The notes beneath the pieces are model-generated. The model was given only the letters and a program-made list of their open reading frames with translations, ran no database searches and was not told where the DNA came from. A program made the position numbers and the translations under genes. Of a stretch of DNA of 64,000 nucleotides, positions 34,459 through 47,300 are shown piece after piece. The stretch comes from Acanthamoeba castellanii str. Neff (Eukaryota; Discosea; Longamoebia; Acanthamoebidae), in the NCBI RefSeq assembly GCF_000313135.1, contig NW_004457391.1, positions 318,700 to 382,699 on the forward strand. The letters run 5' to 3'. The stretch's first letter is position 1; each line of letters opens with the position of its first letter.

Positions 34459-37400
34459 ATGGGTACGCTCTTCTGCCTGTTGATGTTTTTGCAACGACCA
34501 GGGCGTAATCGCAAAAGCTGTCCACTCACGTCTATTTTGCTGCGCGTAGAAACCTTCCAAGTCTATTCGTTTGGTTCCAACTCAGACGGTACTGTCCTCC
34601 TTCCTTTCAACCATGCTTTTTGTTTCATTTTGTCCGTTGGTCTCTTCCTTTTGTGCATTATTTTGAAGTCTTATCATTTGTCCTCAAAGTAAATACTTAT
34701 TTATTTATAATTGACTCCTTTCCCTGCCTGCAGGCCAGCTGGGCTACGCCACGACAGCCAAAAACATAGGCATCCCGGCGTTGGTGGAAAGCCTCCAAGG
34801 CCGCAGACGCGTCAAACAGATCGCGTGCGGCGCATCCTCAACCTACCAGCTTCTCGGTTCGTTCCTCCTCTTCCTCCTCCTTGTCCTGCTTTTTGTCGTC
34901 CGCGCACTTACCTGTTCGATCTTTTCCTTCTTTTCTTTTTCTTCTTTAGAGAACGGCGAGTGCTACGCATGGTATGTGCATGCTCCCTTGCACCCAGACT
35001 ACGCTCAATCTGCTCGCTGACCACGCTGATGTCTTGGCGCGTGTCGTGTGTGTGGTGTGTGGTGTGTGGTGTGTGGTGTGTGATGTGTGGTGTGTGGTGT
35101 GTGGTGTGTGGTGTGTGGTGTGTCGTGTGTGTGTGTGTGTGTGGTGTGTGTGTGTGTGTGTGGTGTGTGTCGTGTGTGTGTGTCCCAGGGGGTGTTTTAC
35201 CGGGTGCGCTGGTGCATTCGACGACGTCGCGCCAGATCCCGCAGTTGACTGGTAAAGTGGCCAAACACATCTCGTGCTCTTCATCCCCCGCCATGTACAG
35301 CACTGTCGTCCTCGACAACGGCGAATGTCTGCTCTCTCAGTTGGTACGTTGCCTCTCTTCCTCATTCATATATGTATAGCATATGTGCACGTATGTAAGT
35401 TTTACATTTCTATATTTGTAGATATATTATGAGCATGTTCATGCAAGGGTTGGTGCGGGTGGTCGCTCACGAAACAACTTTTTAGGGTTCGGACTTTCAG
35501 CCGTCGGACAAGTGGGGTTCGGCCAGGCAGGTGGTCGCCACGGGCACTCACTTTCTGGCGCTGCTCGAGGACGGCTGGGTCGTGCAGCGGGACCACAGGC
35601 TCGGCGGCCTTCCCAGCACCGAGCACCAGGTCCTCCCGCCACACCACTCCATCATCGCCATCGCCGCCAACGAACTCTACAGCGCCGCGCTCTCGGGTCC
35701 GTGCACTCCTCCACCCTCTCAGCTCAGTCACTCCCCCGAACAGTATTTTTTTAATATTATTATTTAATTTATATATAATACTATTATTTATATTTATATT
35801 TATTATTGTTTTCATTTGTGGTGAATTTTTCTTTGCAGACACGGGCGAGCTTTACACGTGGGGCATAGGGCCGCTGGGCCACAAGGGAGCGAGCAATCCG
35901 ATCAAGCCCAAGCCTGAGAAGGTGCTTGGCGCGCTCGAGAACAAGCGCGTCATCTCCGTGGCCTGCGGGCGGGAACACATGGCCTGCGTCACTGGTACCC
36001 CTTGTGCCATTCATCAACTCCTCCGCCCAATCTCGCATTCTGCGTCGTCTGACTGACTGACCACCACTCCACATTGCGGTATTGTGTTGACCTGGCCAGA
36101 CGCGGGTGAACTCTACACTTGGTACGTCAACACCACACACACACCAACACAAATACACACCCACACCCACTCAACACTGAAATGCTGAACCACCGTTGTG
36201 TTGCAGGGGCTCTGCGACGCGCAACCAGCTCGGGCACGGGGAGGTGGGCGCTAAGCTGGCGGAGCCGCAGCGGGTGCAGGCCCTGGCCGGCAAGAAGATC
36301 GTGGCGTGCAGCTGCGGCGACTACTTTTCCGCGTGCGTCTCCGACACCGGCGTGCTCTACACCTGGGGCGACGGCTCGACCGGTACATAACTCACAAACC
36401 ACCACACACCAAGCCAGCGCGGGCATTTATCTGACGAATGAGAGGCTTTTTCGGTGTTTTTTGGGCCAATAGGTGCGCTGGGACACGGCGAGATGACGAA
36501 CGAGCCCTCGCCGCGGCTGGTGGAGGCCTTCAAGAACAAGACGGTGAAGAGCGTGGTGTGCGGCGCCTGCCATACGGTATGCATCGTGCTGGCGGGCATC
36601 AATCAGAACCAGTCCCTGCTCATGGCCGACCTCGGGCGCATATGCGAGGCCGAGGAGCTGAAAGGCGGACACACTTTGGGTGCGTAACGTCGATGTGTGT
36701 GTTGTGTGCGGCGGCGCGCGTGTGTCGTGTGGCCTAACACTATTCGCACCACGGGGTCGTGCAGACGAGGAAGAGTGCTTCTACGACGTGAAGCTGCGAT
36801 GCGCTCGCGAGCCGCTCAAACCGGCGTTGCGGGCGCACAAGGCGGTGCTCGCCGCGCGATGTCCCGCTTGGCACGCTCTTCTTCCTCAACAGGTGCGACC
36901 CGACTCGATGATTCATCGCAGCACCGCTTCCCTCCCCCCTCCTTCATCATCGCTCGCTTGCGAACACCACAATTAATTGTGTCGACACAGGAGCTGAAGA
37001 CCGTCGACGCCGCAGACGAGGAGGCTCCTTCCTCTTCTTCTTCTTCTTCGCCGGCCGCTGCCGCGGATATGTGGGAGCTGGTAGTGGACGGCATGGAGCA
37101 CGCGGTGATGGTGGAGTTCGTACGGTACCTCTACACCGACCGCGTGAGCCCCGATCTCGAGGACCGGCTGCTCGTCCTGCTCTGCGTGGTCGCCGAACGC
37201 TTCCACCTCTCTCGGTACCATCTCGTTTATTGTGTCGACACTTTCTATTTTTCCATCGAAAAAGCAAACTTCTTGCTTCGATGGAAAGGAATTTATTTTT
37301 TCAATTAATTAACCTCTAACCAATCTCGCTTTAGGTTGCAGGCCAAATGCCAGGCCTATTGGGAGCAGGGCGTGACGCCTGCGAACGTCGAGGCCAAGAT

Positions 37401-38203
37401 GGCCCTGCTCCTGGACGAGGAGCAACTGGCGCTTGCAGAGGCCGCCGAGAGGGTGAAGGAAGAGAGCGAAGCCTCTACGCTGAAGAACAGCGACGCGCCC
37501 TACCACCTGGTGGTGTTCACGCGGCTGCGCATAGCGTGCGTGGAATTCCTGCAACAGCGCCTGCTCGAAATGGAGGCCATGACGGAGGCCTCCGGGCCGG
37601 CCAACCCGCACGCCGACGCTCAGCGCGAGCAGCAGGCGGTCATCCGGCAGAACCTGGACCGCCTCCGTGAGAGCACCGGCACCCTCGAGCACGCACAGTT
37701 GAAGAGCCTAGCAACCGATGGTGTCGACAACAGTGCGCCCACCACCACCACCGCGACGACCCCGCCCTCTGATAAAGCTGATGACGTGGCCCATCACGTT
37801 AACGACGACGACGACGACGATGATGACGAATTCATCCAAGAGATGAACGAGCCGGCGGCCGAGGACGACGAGCTGGTCGATTACCTGGACGAGGAGGACT
37901 ACGCCGAGGTGCTGCGGCAGCGGAAGGCGCGCGAGGAGAAGCGTGTGCGGGTCGAAAAGCGCGAGGCACAGAAGCTGCGGGCCAAGCGGGAGTCGGAGGA
38001 CCGACAGGAGGAGGAGGCCACCCGGGCCAACCACTCGCTGGGAGCCGACCTCGGGGCCTACGTCGGGAGCGCCCGCTACGCCGATATCGTGTTCGAGGTC
38101 GAGGACGTCCGCATTCCGGCGCACAAGGCCCTCCTCTGCGCTCGCTCTTCCCACTTCCGGGTACTGTGTGTGCCGTGTGTGTGTGTTGTGTGTGTTGTGT
38201 GTG

Positions 38204-38237
<34 letters not shown>

Positions 38238-41200
38238 CGTGGCTTACCCGAGAGTGACGCCAGGCGATGCTGACGTCCGGCATGCGGGAAGCCCAGTCGG
38301 GACGCATCGTGGTACCCGAGATTAGCTCCTCCGCCTTTTCTACCGTACTCAAGGTACGCATCTTCAACACACACACACACACACGTGGTATGACACGCCT
38401 CTAATTTGGTTCCTGTCGGCAGTATCTGTACACGAGCGAGGCGGACGTCAACGAGGAGAATGTGATCGAGCTACTCATCGTGTGCAACCTCTACAGCATC
38501 CAGCAGCTGCAGGAGCAGTGCGAGAACTACATCGAGAGCGGCATTCAGCTCGACAACGTCACCGAGCTCCTGCGTACTTCCCTCCCGGCCACATACACCA
38601 CACACACACACACACACAACACGACACACACACACAACGCTCACAACAACACGCATGCAGAGATGGCACACCAGTTCCAGACGCACCACCTGCGGAGCGT
38701 GGCGATGAATTACCTGGTGGGCCGGCTCAAGGGCGACTTTAGCAAACTCGAAGGCTTCAGCGAACTCAGCCAGGATATCCAGGACGAGTTCAAGCGCGGC
38801 AGTACGCGCCAATTCCTCCTTTGGATGGGGCGTGACACAAACTAGTGATGGCCAACTGATCGTGTGTGTGTGTGTGTGTGTCGCCCGGCGCACACAGTCC
38901 CTTGTCCGGGCGAAAGCCTTATCAAGGCCAAGAGTGGCGGGTTCCAGGGCAAGCGATTCTACTTTGTCGTCATCTCGCGCGACTTCTTCAAGAAGCGCGT
39001 ACTCAAGGGCGAGGAGAAGTGGGACATCGTCGTCCAGTTCGAGCCCCACCCCACCGACTCGGCCGCCACCACCACCACTGCCACCGCAGACCAGGCCGCC
39101 AGCAATGCCGGCAGTGCCGCTGGCGGCGGTGACGATGCCGACAAAGGGGATGACAAGGCCGATGACGTAGCCGACAAGGCCGAGGCAGGCGAGGGCCACC
39201 ACGACGCCGGTGCTGCGTCATCGTCGTCTTCGTCGTCGTCGGGCAGCAGCAGTGATGCAATGGCCAAGCTCTTCGACTTTGGCCTCCACAGCGGCACGCA
39301 GCGTGGTCGGAGGCCGGCCGGCCGACGGAGCCACGCCGGCGGCATTCCGCTCCGGGGCCGGAGTGACAAGCACCGCACGGCGTCATCGCCGCTCCTGCCC
39401 TTCTCGGCGCCTCTAGGCACCGCGCCAGCCCCCGCGGCTCCGGCCACGACGCCGACCAGCCCAGCGTCGCCCGTTTCTTTCGACACTTCGCCGGCGTTCG
39501 ACACTCCGGCATCGCCTTCGTCGCCGTCTTCGTTTTCGTTCTTGAACACCACGTCAGCAGCGTCGCCGTCTTCGCCCTCATCGCCCTCGTCTTCGTCTTC
39601 GTTCTTTACCACCGCCACCACCGCGTCAGCAGCGGCGTCGCCCTCGCCGTCATCGTCGCCCTCGCCGCCGAGTGCCGACATCGGGACGGTGCTGAGCAGC
39701 CTTACTTCGACGCCGGCGTCGCTGACGACCGCGTTGTCAATGTCGACAGACCAACACCCAACCAAGGAGCCCGCGCCGTCGACCACCGGCGCCGGGTTCA
39801 TTCGCGGGAGGCGGCGGGTCAAGAAGTCGGTCTCTGCCGAGGTGGGCGATGCGGGACACGCCCAGGCTTCCGCGGCGTCGTATTTCGCGGCGACAGCCAC
39901 CACCCCGGCCACCAACGAGGAGGAGGAGGACATTGCCGCCGCTGCCGCCATCGCGCGAAGGAGCGCGGGAGACGAGGAGGACCGGCCCAGCGTGCTTCTC
40001 ACGTCCAACAGCGATGGCACTTACACGTACGCACCACACGACACACGACGCACGACACATAACGCGTCATTATGGAGAAGCTGACTGAATGCTCGATATG
40101 GCAGGGCGTCGTTCATGCCGTATAAGCTGGGCCAGTATTCCATCTCGGTGAGCCTCAACGGGACGCCCATCAAGAACTCGCCCTTTCGCGTGCGCTTCGA
40201 AAAACGTGCGTTTCATTCTTTCTTTCGTTCTTATTTTACCGTTGTTGTTATTTTGTTTTTTTGCTTGTTTTTTGTTTTTTTAGCGTTTAGTTCATGGTGA
40301 CTCACGGCTGTTTTTATTGTAATTATTATTCTAAAACAAAAAACAGCGATATTTTCGCGGAACTGCCGGGCGGCGTTCAAGGGCGACAGCGGCAGCGGCG
40401 TCATCATCGCAGGCAAGGAGGCCACCCTCATCATCCAGTCCCGCGACATCAACAACCGGCCCATCACCGTGGGCGGCGCCGAGCCCGGGTTTCGGGTGTG
40501 CGTGTACCTGCCGTCGGCCAAGGAGTCCACGGTTATGTCCTCCAATCCGTCCTTCTACTTCAACCCCGCGCGCCAGGGCCTCTCCGACAAGGGCCTCACC
40601 GATGTCTACGGTACGGCACACGCACAACCGCACACGCAAGACCGCACACGACACGACACGCGCACGACATCCAAAGCTAATGGAGAGACACGTGTAGTGC
40701 GGGACAACAAGGACGGTACGTACACGGCGACTTTCGCGCTGCGTCGATCGGGGGACTTTTTGGTGGACGTCGTGCGCCACGAGATCTCGGACAAGATGCG
40801 GCTCCCCATCTTCGGCTCGCCCTACCCCATCGCCTGCTTCCCCGCCGGCGCCCACGGACCCAAATGCGAGGCCGAAGGCACCCCCTCCCTCCACCCGTGT
40901 GTGCGTGTGCGTGTGCGGTGATCTGACGAGGCGTGTGCGGTGGTGCGTGTGCAGGCGACGGGCTGGTGTCGGCGGTGATGGGGAAGCCGGCGAGCTTCCA
41001 CATTCGGACCTTCGACCGCTACGCCAACCGCCGCGACGTGGGCGGCGACACGTTCGTCGTGCGGCTCATCCGTCGCGGCGCCGTGCCGCTCGTGCGCAAC
41101 GAGGAGGAGGAGCGCGAGAAGGAGGAGGAGCGCAAGCGCGAGGAGAACAGCAAGAAGCAGAACGAGGAGAAGTGTTCTCCCGGAGGCATGATGTCGCTCT

Positions 41201-42831
41201 CTTCGTCGACGTCATCATCGACGTCATCGTTGTCGACGCCGTTGACGCCCGAGCAGCAGCAGCAGTTCGAGGACGAGAACATCGACGCGGCCGAGCAACG
41301 GCGCGATGACGAGCGCAAGAACAAGAAGCAAGAGCTGGCCGAGCGCAAGCGCAAGCAGGCCGAGGAGTGGCGCCAGCTCGACGCCCTGCTGCAGCAGCAC
41401 GAGCTCGTGCGGGGCGTGGTGACGGACGAGGGCGACGGCACCTACCACGCCACCTACACCGTCCCACCTGACATCCACGACATTGCCCTGCGCAACCGGG
41501 CCGCGCTCGAGGCCGCGGCTGCGGCTGCCACGACGCCCGATGCCACGTCATCATCAGCAGAGGCCACGTCATCAGGGGCCGAGGCCACGTCAGTAGCAGC
41601 AGAAGCCGCGGCAGAGGGCGATGGTGAGGCGTGGCCGCAGGAGTACCAGCTGGTGGTAACCCTGCTCGACGGCGGCATGGTGCGCGACAGCCCGTTCAAC
41701 CTCCTCCTGCTCCACGAGGGCTTCGTGTTCGACGACGATCACGCTGGCGTCGGCTCAGCGCACGCGTCGCTGTTGGGCGCGGCCGCGACGATAGGCGCGT
41801 CGACGCCACGCGGACTGGCTTCGGCGGAGAACGCCGAGCCGACGACGCCTCGCATCGCGATCCAGAGGGTGGCCGGCGGCGACGACAACGACGCCTTCCT
41901 GCGTGGGCTGAAGAGTGACGAAAGCGAAAACGACGACGTAGAGGACGAGCTGAAGAGTGATGACAGCGAAAACGACGACGCCGACGAAAAGAACGAAAAC
42001 GGAAAGAATAAAGACGACGAGAGCGAAGACGACGACAACGACGACGTGCAATCCAAGCGGGTCGTACGCAAGGTGATGACCAAGAAGACCGGCCCGCGCC
42101 CGCGCCCGCGCACCCTGTCGTTCGCCAAGCCCACCACCATCACCACGCCGCCCTCGTTCTCTCCGCCCACCTCGCCGCGCGCCGCGCCCACCTCCACCGC
42201 CTCCGCGCCCTCGTCCCCCTTCCGCCTCCCGCCGTCATCTTCATCATCGGCGCCATCGCTGCTTCTGCCCGCCACCGTCACCACCGCCAACCCCGCAGCG
42301 TCGGCGCCGCCGGTTCCGCTGCTGCCGATGCCGGCGCTCGCGCCCGCGCAGCCGTCGTTCGTGCCGGCGTCGCCCGGCAGCCCGTTCTCGACGGAGATCT
42401 TCTCCACCATGTTCACGGCCCACATGGAGCTGATGCAGCCCGACGCCGCCACCTTCTCCTTCTCGCCCTCGGGCGCCTCGGCCTCGTTCCTCCCGCCTGC
42501 AGCCGCCCTCCCGCCGCCTTCCTTCTCCTTTTCGTCGTCGCCCGCGCCGTCATCGGGCTCGTCGACGACAACGACGACTGCGACGTCGCCTTTCACGTTC
42601 GCGTTTGCATCGGCCGACGTATCATCGTCGACGTCGGCGGCCTTGAGGATGCCATCAACACCTCCGGCGGCGTTTTCGTTCGGTCCAGCACCTACCACAG
42701 CGACTGCGGCGTCGCTACCCTTCTTCGGGCCACCGGCAGGAGGACTTGACGGCACGCCGGCCGACGAGTCCGACGGCGAAGACAGCGAACTGAGCAGCGG
42801 GAGCAAGAAATCGCGACCAGGCAGTGATTGA
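34459..42831 (+). CDS. Giant RCC1-BTB-BTB-filamin repeat protein
   Basis: The first coding exon is only ATGG (34459-34462). It joins exon 2 at 34550 to give METFQVYSFGSNSDG, the start of an RCC1 propeller. Further blades include GQLGYATTAKNIGIPALVE, SDTGELYTWGIGPLGHKGAS, DAGELYTWGSATRNQLGHGE and DTGVLYTWGDGSTGALGHGE. A first divergent BTB (FYDVKLRCAREPLKPALRAH) carries an acidic insert. The second BTB is canonical (YADIVFEVEDVRIPAHKALL, SGRIVVPEISSSAFSTVLKY), with a BACK-like helical tail. Three filamin-type Ig repeats follow: YKLGQYSISVSLNGTPIKNS; DNKDGTYTATFALRRSGDFL; DEGDGTYHATYTV with DSPFNLLLLHEGF. Repeats 1 and 3 are split by long Ser/Ala/Pro- or acid-rich inserts. About 2,000 residues, ending at 42831. 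BTB suggests a Cullin-3 adaptor, and RCC1 and filamin suggest partner or cytoskeletal binding. Confidence 0.82.
35040..35190. repeat. Intronic GTGTGG repeat
   Basis: A long run of GTGTGGTGTG units grading into TG dinucleotides lies in an intron of the RCC1-BTB-filamin gene, before an acceptor at GTGTCCCAG. Confidence 0.88.
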
Positions 42832-42914
42832 TTTTTTTATGTGTTTTTATCATGCTCGTTGGTGTTCTTTTGTTCAATACAACCAAGAGGGTTGTCAAGA
42901 TGGTCATGGTCTTC

Positions 42915-43553
42915 TTAGCCAGGGCCGACCTTGGGGATGTCGAAGTGGGTGGGCAGCCTGTCGAGTCTGCTGTTGAATTCGTCGACGCGTTCTCTGTGGG
43001 ACCGGATGCTGAGCTTCTTGGCCTCCTGCTCCTCGCGCCGCCTCTGCATCTCCTCGAAGCGCCGCTCGGCGGGCGTCTTGGCCTCCTCGATCCGCGGCAG
43101 CTTGGGCGGCTGCTCGTCGCCATCTTCGTCGTCGTCGCCTTCCCCACCGCCCTCCCGACGCTTCAGCTCCCGCTGCTCCCGGTCGTCGTCCTCCTTCTCC
43201 TTGGCCTTACGCTCGTCCTCCTGCTGCTTGCGCTCCTCCTCGGCCGCGTCCGCCGCCTCCTTCTTCCGCTTGCGGCTTTCCGACCTGCAGGTAGGGCAAC
43301 ATCACAAACGTGTTATTTTTTAAATTTATTTATTATTTATTGTATCGAAAAGATAACAAAATAGCTCCTCTATTTATTTATAGAGCACAATAGATTAAAT
43401 TGTAATATTTGACATTTAACAACTACATTTAAAGTTGCGCATGAAATGATGCAACAGGTAGCATGTGGAAGGGTACCTCGAGGGTTTGTCGCCTTTGAGG
43501 CGGAGACGTCCTGATTTGGCCGTGTAGAGGGCTACGTCATACGCATCACTCAT
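42915..43553 (-). CDS. FAM32A: FAM32A homologue
   Basis: Two exons, 43553-43477 and 43284-42915. The start is MSDAYDVALYTAKSGRLRLK, matching the short beta entry KGPLKLKG of FAM32A. A highly charged Lys/Glu/Asp middle is followed by the conserved C-terminal block KTPAERRFEEMQRRREEQEA and SHRERVDEFNSRLDNLPTHF, ending DIPKVGPG; human FAM32A ends with HYDIPKVSWTK. In spliceosome structures FAM32A acts in the C* complex, where its C-terminus reaches the active site and helps exon ligation. The conserved tail fits that role. The stop is 83 bases from that of the convergent RCC1-BTB-filamin gene. Confidence 0.85.
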
Positions 43554-43711
43554 CTTCTTCTCGCTCGATTCTGATGGAATGAAAGAAAAGGTGGGGTTCC
43601 GCTTTTTCTTTTCTTCTTCCAAAATTTGTGTCGACTTGATTTTCCCGCCAAGAAACTAAAATCCAGATTTTGTGGAATTAATTAGATCTGAACCTTCCGA
43701 TTAGCGCTTTC
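43554..43711. promoter_or_regulatory. Compact bidirectional promoter, FAM32A / F-box-MYND
   Basis: Only 158 bases separate the two divergent ATGs, so both promoters and 5' UTRs must be packed here. The centre is AT-rich (43640-43690) between GC-rich coding exons. Confidence 0.5.
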
Positions 43712-44288
43712 ATGAGAAGGAGGACGACGGCAAAGCGGAAGAAGGAGGAACTGAGGCCGGCCTCCCCTGATGCCGAAGATGAAGATGTAGGTGCCCAAGG
43801 AGATGACGATGATGACGCCGACTTCGAGCCGCCCAAAGCATTCAAGAAAAGAAAGACCTTGACCTCTTCCTCCGACCTCACTATCCTCAAGTACTTAGAA
43901 GCTTCTGCCACTCTCTTTTTTCATCTTTTAGGCTTCATCTCTGATGAATATCCCTACAAACCTCCTTGGATGCTGCAGCACCGAGCCGCAGGGTCGGGGC
44001 GACACCATGGTTCTCGCCCTGCCGCCCGAGATGCTGCTGCTCATCTTCTCCTTTCTCCCCGATCTACGAAGGTGCACTCTGCCACAACTCAGTCTCGGTC
44101 TGCCGGCGCGTTGTTGACTGATTGCCAGCCATGCGCTTTGCCTCGAGCAGGTTCGTGCATCTGGCCAATTGCGCCCTTGTGTGCCGCCGGTGGTATCACG
44201 TCGCCAGTGGTATACGTGCCGCACACGCACCACCGCACACGCACACATGGCTCGCGTTTGATTTTCTTATTGTAATTATTATTACTAA

Positions 44289-44322
<34 letters not shown>

Positions 44323-47300
44323 CGACCTGCTGTGGCGACATCTGGATGCGGGCCACTACCCCAACACCCTCTCGAGCGAAATCATCATTGCGCTGTGGGC
44401 CAAGCATCCGCGCACGCTCACGCTCGCGCTCAGGTCAGCCCCCTATCACCGCACACGCGCACACAACCGCACACGCGCCTCAACACGTGGCCGCAGCACG
44501 CATATATTCGTCTAATCTGACCTGAGCGGGGCTGATGCAGCATCGTGCCCAAACTTCGCGCGGGGCACCTGACACTTGCTGAAGCAGCCGCGGTCATGAA
44601 GAAAGCGGGCGAAGCCGTAACCGAGCTGTCCGTCGACCTGGAAGCTGCCCGCCCGTGCGTTCACAATTAGTCTCACGCGACATACACACACGACGCACGA
44701 CACGACACACACGACACTCACGACACTCACCACACACTACACACTGACCACCTGATATGTATCACAGGCTAGCGAGGTTTCTAGACAGCGTGACCAGGTG
44801 GTGTCCCAACCTTCGGCTATGCGAGATCCGCTCCCCTCCTGAATTCCTCACCTATGACAGAGTGGTGCGTGCATCAGTCGACTTTAGTGCGTGTGCGGTA
44901 GTGCGTGCGCCTGTGTGAGTGCGTGTGCGTGCAGTTGGTCGTGTCTTGTTGTGTTTCGTGCTTCGTACTTCGTGACCTAAACCTAAAGCTCAAACTCTAG
45001 GTCCTGCCGAATATGCCCAAGCTGCGGGTGCTACGGGTCCCCGCCGACGTCATCTCGCTCGCCGGCCCCGACGGCGACGACGGCGGTGTCAGGCTGCCCC
45101 TTCTCGAGGAGGCCGCCGAGGCCGACACCCAGCTGGGTCCACCGAACCCGGCCACAGCCCGCTGCTGGACCAGCACGCTCCGCAAGCTGCGCATGGCGCC
45201 GCCGGACGATAAGCACGCTACCTGGGCGCCGGCCGAGGTGCAGGCCTGCACCAGGCTGGCCGCCCTGCGCCTCCACTCGGCCACCTACGAGGACTTGGCG
45301 CGTCGGGCTGCTGCTGACGAAGGCAACGAAAAGAGCGAAGAAGGAGATGAAGACAAAGACGACGAAGGAGTGGCGGAGTGGCTGGATCCGGTAGAAGAGG
45401 TGTGGCAGCAGGACGTCCAGCGCAGAGCGGTCAGAAAGTCGTCGTCGTCGGCGTCTGCGGCGCTGATGCCGCTGCCATCCTGGCAGCTGCCGCAGGTGCG
45501 CAAGCTGCACATCGCCAACGTCGCTTACGCGCTCTCGCCGCCGCTCGCAACCACCTTCCCTCATCTACGGTATGCGCATGTCTTACCTAGTATTTTTATT
45601 ATTATTTAAATTCTCTTTCATTCTTATTAATTTCTATTTCGAATTTGTTTTATTGACATTTGTGTGGGTGGTCATGCCAGGGCGTTGACTCTGTCTCTGG
45701 AGGCATCCTGGAAGGACCCCTCGGGCCTGGCGCCGATTCTCCGCGAGTGCCCCGCGTCGCTCGAGCGGCTCCGCCTGCAGTTCGGCGGCTTCCCCCACCC
45801 CGACGCCGGCCACCTGCAGGTCATCGCCGCCCACTGCCCCGCGGGACCTGCCCTGCGCGGCGTCGAAGTGTCGTGGCCGCGGCTCGAGCGGCGGCTCGAG
45901 GCCCACCACGACCTGCTGACCTTCGCCGGCGACATCAAGCAGTACGTGGCCAAGCACAGCGCCGGCGCGGGCAGCGGCGACCGGGTCTCGATCGAGCTGC
46001 TCGGGCGGCTGTTGGAGGCGGCGCCCGGCCTGCGTCGGCTGCAGCTCGGCCCCATGGCCTGCAGCCTGCATTCCGAGGCCTTTGAGAATGTGTCGACACC
46101 GACAACGTTCGCTTGCGCTCAGTGCGGAGGAGGCAGGATGACGTCAACATCCGCCCGAGTGCTGATGTCATCACAGCCGACGCTTACGGCGACTGCGCAG
46201 GTCAAGGCCACGACCAAGGCGTCGTTGCCAACGCCAACGAGGGCGGCCAAGCAGGCCGGGAAGACCGCCACGATCGTGATCAAGGACGATGACGACGAAG
46301 TCGAAGAGATCGACAGCACCGACGACGATGACGATGACGATGAAAAACAGAAAGAGGTGAAGAGGAGCCCAGAGGGGCATACTGTCAAGCCACGGGCCGG
46401 CAGGGAGGAGCCGCAGTCGACGTCGCAGCAGTGGAACGGGTTCGTGCGGCACAAGTCGTTCTCTTTCGCGGTGGTGCCCAAGACGCAGGCGGCGGCGGCG
46501 GCGGCGGCCGGCGACCAGAAGAAGAAGAAATCCAGTTATCCGGCCACGCCGGTGTGGCCGGACGCGCAATCGCCCAACAGCATCATCATGACCCGCGGCA
46601 AGGTGCCCGTCTCGGTCCGCTGCCTCTGTACGTCCCTCTTCGCCTCGGCCTTTTTCTTCGGCTGAAGACTTCACTAACAGACCTTGCGTGCGGTGTGTGC
46701 GGTGGTGCTGTGTGTGCGGCGCGTGTGCGGCGCGTGTGCGGTGTACCAAGGGTGCGGTCAGGCGCAGTACTGCAGCGTGGAGTGCGAGAAGGTGGGGTGG
46801 GCGACCACCCACCGCACGCGGTGTCCGGCGATCCTATTCGCGCGCCTCCTCAAGAAGGCGACGGCTCTGCAAGTGCTGCAGATGTCGCGCGTCGACCTCC
46901 GGGTGGTGGCCATTACGTCGGCGAACCTGCGGTATCTCGTGCTCACCCACACCGCGATCCACACCCTTCGGCTCAACTGCCCCTCTCTGCGGTACCACAC
47001 ACACACACACACAACACCGCACACACGACGCACACATGGCGCACACGAGCACACGGTGCACGCGCGCGCACACAACACTTGCGCCGCGTAACATCGCGCG
47101 TCGACACACACACACACACACACAACGGCATGCTGAACACACGATACGCGCAGGAGCCTGGTGTTCAGCCACAACCAGCAAGCGAGGGAGGTGGTGCTGG
47201 AGGGCTGCGCGTCGCTGGCCGTCGTTGTGGTCGCGGCCTGCTCGCGCCTCAGCTCACTCGTTCTATCGCCGCCCTCGTCGCGCGGCAGCGACGGCGGAGT

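Noticed and set aside
34908..35365. His-Thr and Cys-Val polymer open frames around microsatellites
   Set aside because: They are translations of CA/TG repeats inside introns, present in several frames on both strands, with no start or splice support.
38959..40020. 353-codon minus-strand frame
   Set aside because: Antisense of the Ser/Ala/Thr-rich insert of the RCC1-BTB-filamin gene. Composition alone keeps it open.
41739..42806. 355-codon minus-strand frame
   Set aside because: Antisense of the low-complexity C-terminal tail of the same gene. No domain or plausible start context.
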